Made by a program: the position numbers and the translations under genes | From: Acidobacteriota bacterium | GTDB lineage: Bacteria; Acidobacteriota; Terriglobia; Terriglobales; Acidobacteriaceae | Length of the DNA: 17,792 bases | Assembly: GCA_021801945.1 (NCBI GenBank) | Contig: JAKABE010000029.1 | Coordinates: 1 to 17,792, forward strand | Direction of reading: 5' to 3' | Notes under the pieces: model-generated | Databases searched by the model: none | The model's input: the letters and a program-made list of their open reading frames with translations, nothing else | What the model was told of the DNA's origin: nothing | Shown here: in pieces, positions 14,747 through 17,792 of the stretch | Position numbering within the stretch: position 1 is the first letter of the stretch | Layout: the number at the start of each line of letters is the position of its first letter

Positions 14747-16078
14747 TCAGTAATGCCGGTTTTTGCCTTTCTGCTGGTTATGCTTGGCACACAGCAGCGC
14801 TGCGTTGCCCAGCTCGGTTCTTCCTCCCGCCGCGAAGGCCTTAATGTGATCGGCCTGAAAGTCGGCCCAGGTCAGCGCACATCCGCACTTCTGGCAGACC
14901 TGTTCCTCGGCAGTGTTCCAGAGCACCCGCCGCTGCTCGGGGCTGAAAATGCGCCGCGCGTCCTTGCGCTCGAACAGTGGCTCGACCAAGCCGCGCAGGA
15001 TGTCGTGGCGCTTGCGGCGGTTGGCTTCGGTGTCGGATCCCTCGCGGACCGCCTGAAGGTACTGACGAAACAAGTCCTCGCGGGGGGACAGCGTCTTGAA
15101 CTCAAGCTTGCGGGAACGGATGGCAAGTTCATCGACCCCGACCGACAGCGCGACCAGCAATTCCCAAGCCAGCTGGTTGCGCTTCTTGTTGTCGAGCAAG
15201 AAGCCGCGCCGCTCCAGGTCCTGGACCACAATGGCCAAGCTGTAAAAGTCAGAGATCTTGTGGAAGCGTACCGCCCGGTTCAGGTCGGGAAACATTCGGC
15301 GCAGCCTGTTAAGGCTGCTCACCGTGGCCAGTTCGGCCTTGTGCAGCGACGCTCCCTTGAGTCCGTCGTTGCGCATGGCAGCGTCCAGTACCCGTTTCTT
15401 GTTGGCGATCCCCAGAATGTGCGCCGAGTAAAGCAGCTCGCCCAGCAATTCGATGTGCTTCATGCGCCGGGCCTGCTGTGCGCCGATGGTGCCGATGCCT
15501 TGCAGATAGGTCTCGTAGCGCGCGGCTAGCCGCCGGGCGGTCTTGAGAAATGGGCTCAGATAAAACCGTGCGCTACGGATCTCCTGCCGGGTTAAGGCGT
15601 TCCCGGTGGAGTTGATGCGCACGAACAGCTCGATTATGTCGCTGAGGTCGGCTTCCACCTGGATGACCTGCAGCGGGTACTCCTCGATCCGGCTCTGTAG
15701 TTTGAGCTTGCGCAGCTGCGTCCAGCCTAGGCTCTGGGGCTGCTCGATGGCAGGAAGCTGCAACGGAACCGGGAACCTGCCCCGTAGGACCCCCATGTAG
15801 AGGAACAGCGTTTCGAGCCGCTGCTTGCCGTCTACCACCTCGTACATCATGGCCCCGCTGCCTTCGTCGATGTGCTTGTAGAGAAAGATAGCCGGAATCG
15901 GGTAGCCATGAAACACCGAATCGATCAGGTGCTCCCGCTGACTGCGCCGCCACACCGACTGGCGCTGAAAGACCGGGTTCAGGTTGAGCAGGCCACTCCG
16001 GTACAGCTCCGCCAGAGTGCGCACGGCTTGGCGATTGGAATCGAAGCGGATATGGCCAGTCAGAGAAGATTCGGACAT
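14747..16078 (-). CDS. DUF262-HNH nuclease, GmrSD/SspE-like restriction protein
   Basis: The N-terminal DUF262 domain (ParB-like fold nucleotidase of GmrS/SspE-type proteins) spans about residues 15-175. It has NPVFQRQSVW at 34-43, the signature DGKQR at 83-87 (usually DGQQR) and RINSTGNALT at 154-163. The C-terminal HNH nuclease holds C395/C398, D410-H411, N425, C430 and H433-N434, in the order of a working HNH site with a zinc-like Cys set. Such proteins restrict phage DNA, often modified DNA, using nucleotide hydrolysis to control cutting. I chose the ATG at 16078 because DUF262 homology begins right after it and a TATAAT lies nine bases upstream; a longer frame to 16150 has no support. 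At 443 aa it is intact. No dnd/ssp modification genes are present, so it probably acts alone. The next gene upstream is a likely chromosomal gene. Confidence 0.9.
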   Translation of the reverse strand: MSESSLTGHIRFDSNRQAVRTLAELYRSGLLNLNPVFQRQSVWRRSQREHLIDSVFHGYPIPAIFLYKHIDEGSGAMMYEVVDGKQRLETLFLYMGVLRGRFPVPLQLPAIEQPQSLGWTQLRKLKLQSRIEEYPLQVIQVEADLSDIIELFVRINSTGNALTRQEIRSARFYLSPFLKTARRLAARYETYLQGIGTIGAQQARRMKHIELLGELLYSAHILGIANKKRVLDAAMRNDGLKGASLHKAELATVSSLNRLRRMFPDLNRAVRFHKISDFYSLAIVVQDLERRGFLLDNKKRNQLAWELLVALSVGVDELAIRSRKLEFKTLSPREDLFRQYLQAVREGSDTEANRRKRHDILRGLVEPLFERKDARRIFSPEQRRVLWNTAEEQVCQKCGCALTWADFQADHIKAFAAGGRTELGNAALLCAKHNQQKGKNRHY

Positions 16079-16087
16079 GTGAGAGAA

Positions 16088-16093
16088 ATTATA
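16088..16093 (-). promoter_or_regulatory. -10 box of the DUF262-HNH gene, implying a leaderless mRNA
   Basis: A perfect TATAAT on the minus strand (16093-16088) ends nine bases before the ATG at 16078. Transcription would start at or within about three bases of the start codon, and there is no Shine-Dalgarno sequence between. The -35 is weak (TTCAAG, 19 bases upstream). Confidence 0.5.
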
Positions 16094-16169
16094 CTGACCG
16101 GCGAAACTCTTGCTTGAATTGCGGCTTGCCCCCCGCGGTGCAGACGCCAACCGTCTTCGCTTGCGAAGG

Positions 16170-16322
16170 TTATATCTGGTAGGTATTGCTTATCTTTGAG
16201 GATGTTGGGATGGGCGATTCGGCGGCTTGGCGCTCGCTGAGTCCCATCACGAAGCATAGGGCGGCGCCCAGGGAGGTTTGCGCTTTCTCCGTCTCGCCGC
16301 CCGCCATTTCTACGGCCAGGTC
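16170..16322 (-). other. in-frame extension after the SDR stop codon
   Basis: The frame of the SDR gene continues for 50 sense codons past its TGA (16325-16323), starting DLAVEMAGGETEKAQTSLGA and ending at TAA 16172-16170. The segment reads like natural protein (ALCFVMGLSERQAAE). It has an internal ATG at 16307 without a Shine-Dalgarno sequence. It may be the remains of a longer C-terminus, a relic of another gene at the island edge, or chance. Confidence 0.25.
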
Positions 16323-17198
16323 TCACACCTGATCCTGTGTCCCGTGGGCCAGTTGCTCTATCCACCCTGTCGACGCCTTCTTCGGTTCTCCCATGGCGGC
16401 ATTCGACACCTCCTCCCACGCTTCCCATGTAGCCATACGCTCGGCATACGCGGCGCGCGCCCGCGGCAGAATCGAGGTGCCCAGCCCGAGTCGCAGCGGC
16501 GGATTCTCCGCGTCCACCAGCTTGAGAACGGCTTCGGCCGTAGCATCGGGATCGCCTCGTTCCACATTAACCAGATGGTTTAGAAACTGTTTCCGGAACT
16601 CCGCGTATGGTTCGAGAACATCGGCGATCTGGCCGGACTTGCCGAATTCCGTCGCGTAGGCACCAGGCTCAACCAGCGTCACCTTGATCCCAAATGCCTT
16701 CACTTCCTGTGCAAGCGCTTCGTGCATCGCTTCCACGGCCCATTTCGTGGCGCTGTAGAACCCGATCATCGGCAGCGCGGTAATCCCAAGACCGCTCGAA
16801 ACGCCCAGTATGTGACCGCTCCTCTGTTTCCGGAGCAGCGGCAGAGCTGCTCGCAGGACCCGGACCATGCCAAAATAGTTGGCGTCGAAGAGCGCCCGGA
16901 TCTGTTCGTCGCTCGCCTCCTCGGTGGCGGCAAACAGGCTGGTGCCGGCGTTGTTTACCAGAACGTCCAGCCTGCCGAAGCGCGCGTAGGCCTGCTCAAC
17001 CGCCTGCTGAACCTGTTCCGGATTGGTGACGTCCAGGGCGAGGGGCAGCGCCGCGTCGCCGAAGCGCTGCCGCAAGTCGGTGACATCGGCAAGCTTGCGG
17101 GCGGTGGCGGCGACGTGATCGCCACGCTTCAGAGCGGCCTCGGCCCAGATGCGGCCGAAGCCGCGAGAGGCGCCAGTGATAAACCAAATCTTGCTCAT
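16323..17198 (-). CDS. short-chain dehydrogenase/reductase (SDR) family oxidoreductase
   Basis: This is a classical SDR using NAD(P)H on an unknown carbonyl or alcohol substrate. The Rossmann motif TGASRGFG is at 8-15, a basic pair after strand 2 (ATARK, 31-35) suggests NADP preference, NNAG is at 82-85, catalytic serines S134/S135 sit in VSSG, and Y148-x-x-x-K152 (YSATK) completes the active site. At 291 aa the length is normal. The ATG at 17198 has AAGGAG seven bases upstream. The last ~20 residues (KKASTGWIEQLAHGTQDQV) are unlike the family, and an in-frame coding-like stretch follows the stop. It is co-directional with the epimerase-like gene 36 bases upstream, so the two are probably an operon. 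Likely chromosomal flank. Confidence 0.93.
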   Translation of the reverse strand: MSKIWFITGASRGFGRIWAEAALKRGDHVAATARKLADVTDLRQRFGDAALPLALDVTNPEQVQQAVEQAYARFGRLDVLVNNAGTSLFAATEEASDEQIRALFDANYFGMVRVLRAALPLLRKQRSGHILGVSSGLGITALPMIGFYSATKWAVEAMHEALAQEVKAFGIKVTLVEPGAYATEFGKSGQIADVLEPYAEFRKQFLNHLVNVERGDPDATAEAVLKLVDAENPPLRLGLGTSILPRARAAYAERMATWEAWEEVSNAAMGEPKKASTGWIEQLAHGTQDQV

Positions 17199-17234
17199 CT
17201 CGATTCTCCTTATTGCTGTCAGTCGATTGACGGT

Positions 17235-17792
17235 TCAGGCCTGCGAGTAATTCATATTCCCAAGATCGGTGAGGAGGCCAGGACCTGTGGGGTTCCAGCC
17301 GAGCTTCGCGCGGGTCTGCACGCTGGAAACATGGGCGTCCCTTCCCGCAAAGAACCCGAGGAAGCCGAAATGGTCCTGAGCCTGCTCCGGCGAGATGGAG
17401 ACCACGGGCACATTCAGCCCGTGGCCGATGGCGGCGGCAATCTCTTTGAGCGGTACGCCCTCTTCGGCGACCGCATGGTACCGGGCTCCCGCTGTGAACT
17501 TCTCCAGCGCGAGCCGGTAGAGACGGGCCACATCCGTTACGTGCGCCGCAGGCCAGCGGTTTTGGCCGTCGCCGACGTAAGCTGAAACGCCCTTGGCGCG
17601 GGCAATCGCAATGAGCGGGGTGATCAAGCCCTGCTTCACCGTGTCGTGCACCTGCGGCAGGCGGATCACGGAGGCTTGCACGCCGCGCTCCATCAGCGCG
17701 AGAGCCGTCACCTCGGATACGCGAGGAAGTGCTGCAGAGGAAAGCGGTGGATCGTCCTCGGTGGCCGCGCGGCCCTCGGCCACTCCAACGCC
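17235..17792 (-). CDS. NAD(P)-binding epimerase/SDR-like protein, 5' end missing
   Basis: The frame stays open to the window edge, so only the last 185 residues are present. They match the C-terminal half of extended SDR/NAD-dependent epimerase-like oxidoreductases: SVIRLPQVHD, then YVGDGQNRWPAAHVTDVARL (the substrate-domain DVA segment), ARYHAVAEEGVPLKEIAAAI, and a closing LGWNPTGPGLLTDL. The Rossmann nucleotide-binding half and catalytic tyrosine lie outside. The substrate is unknown. It is transcribed into the SDR gene 36 bases downstream, and two redox enzymes in tandem suggest a small metabolic operon unrelated to the island. Confidence 0.88.
   Translation of the reverse strand, partial: GVGVAEGRAATEDDPPLSSAALPRVSEVTALALMERGVQASVIRLPQVHDTVKQGLITPLIAIARAKGVSAYVGDGQNRWPAAHVTDVARLYRLALEKFTAGARYHAVAEEGVPLKEIAAAIGHGLNVPVVSISPEQAQDHFGFLGFFAGRDAHVSSVQTRAKLGWNPTGPGLLTDLGNMNYSQA

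Noticed and set aside
14224..14844. Plus-strand 206-codon protein spanning the repeats
   Set aside because: Its repeated PANYG/QPATV content is simply the translated 22-bp array and it has no ribosome-binding site or domain.
16079..16150. Start of the DUF262-HNH gene at 16150
   Set aside because: No Shine-Dalgarno sequence there, the added residues look non-homologous, and a TATAAT box lies inside the extension.

Overview
The window looks like a genomic-island region from a GC-rich soil-type bacterium, most likely an acidobacterium. The reasons are the first integrase, with its His/Cys-rich N-terminus, and the small PrimPol-like and zinc-ribbon proteins beside it. Both resemble sets I recall from Acidobacteriota. 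This taxonomic call is an inference from protein style, not from a marker gene.

Left part (1-4.5 kb): a complete tRNA-Asn(GTT) is followed by a tyrosine recombinase pointing away from it, the usual layout of an element integrated into a tRNA 3' end. Convergent to it is a protein with an excisionase-like helix-turn-helix domain. Next come a minus-strand pair (a degenerate primase/polymerase-like protein, then a small zinc-ribbon protein), a tiny two-helix membrane protein, and gene-poor spacers rich in inverted repeats.

Middle (4.5-13.1 kb): a complete type I restriction-modification operon on the minus strand is transcribed hsdM, hsdS, hsdR, with 4-bp start/stop overlaps at both junctions. 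A possible small leader gene ends two bases before hsdM. Upstream lies a second tyrosine recombinase, split into an N-terminal and a catalytic ORF that overlap by ATGA. It is followed by a good intrinsic terminator.

Right part (13.1-17.8 kb): about 1.2 kb holds no convincing gene but contains two different short-repeat arrays, one of alternating 22-bp units, and an operator-like palindrome. Then comes a DUF262-HNH nuclease of the GmrSD/SspE-like restriction type, probably read from a leaderless mRNA. The window ends in two ordinary metabolic genes, an SDR oxidoreductase and a truncated NAD(P)-binding epimerase-like gene, which look like chromosomal flank.

Taken together this is a defence island: a type I RM system and a DUF262-HNH nuclease carried between recombinases next to a tRNA gene. 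I do not see a clearly new multi-gene system. The oddest items are the split recombinase, the integrase lacking its usual first catalytic arginine, the PrimPol-like protein lacking its metal-binding aspartates, and the 22-bp repeat array.
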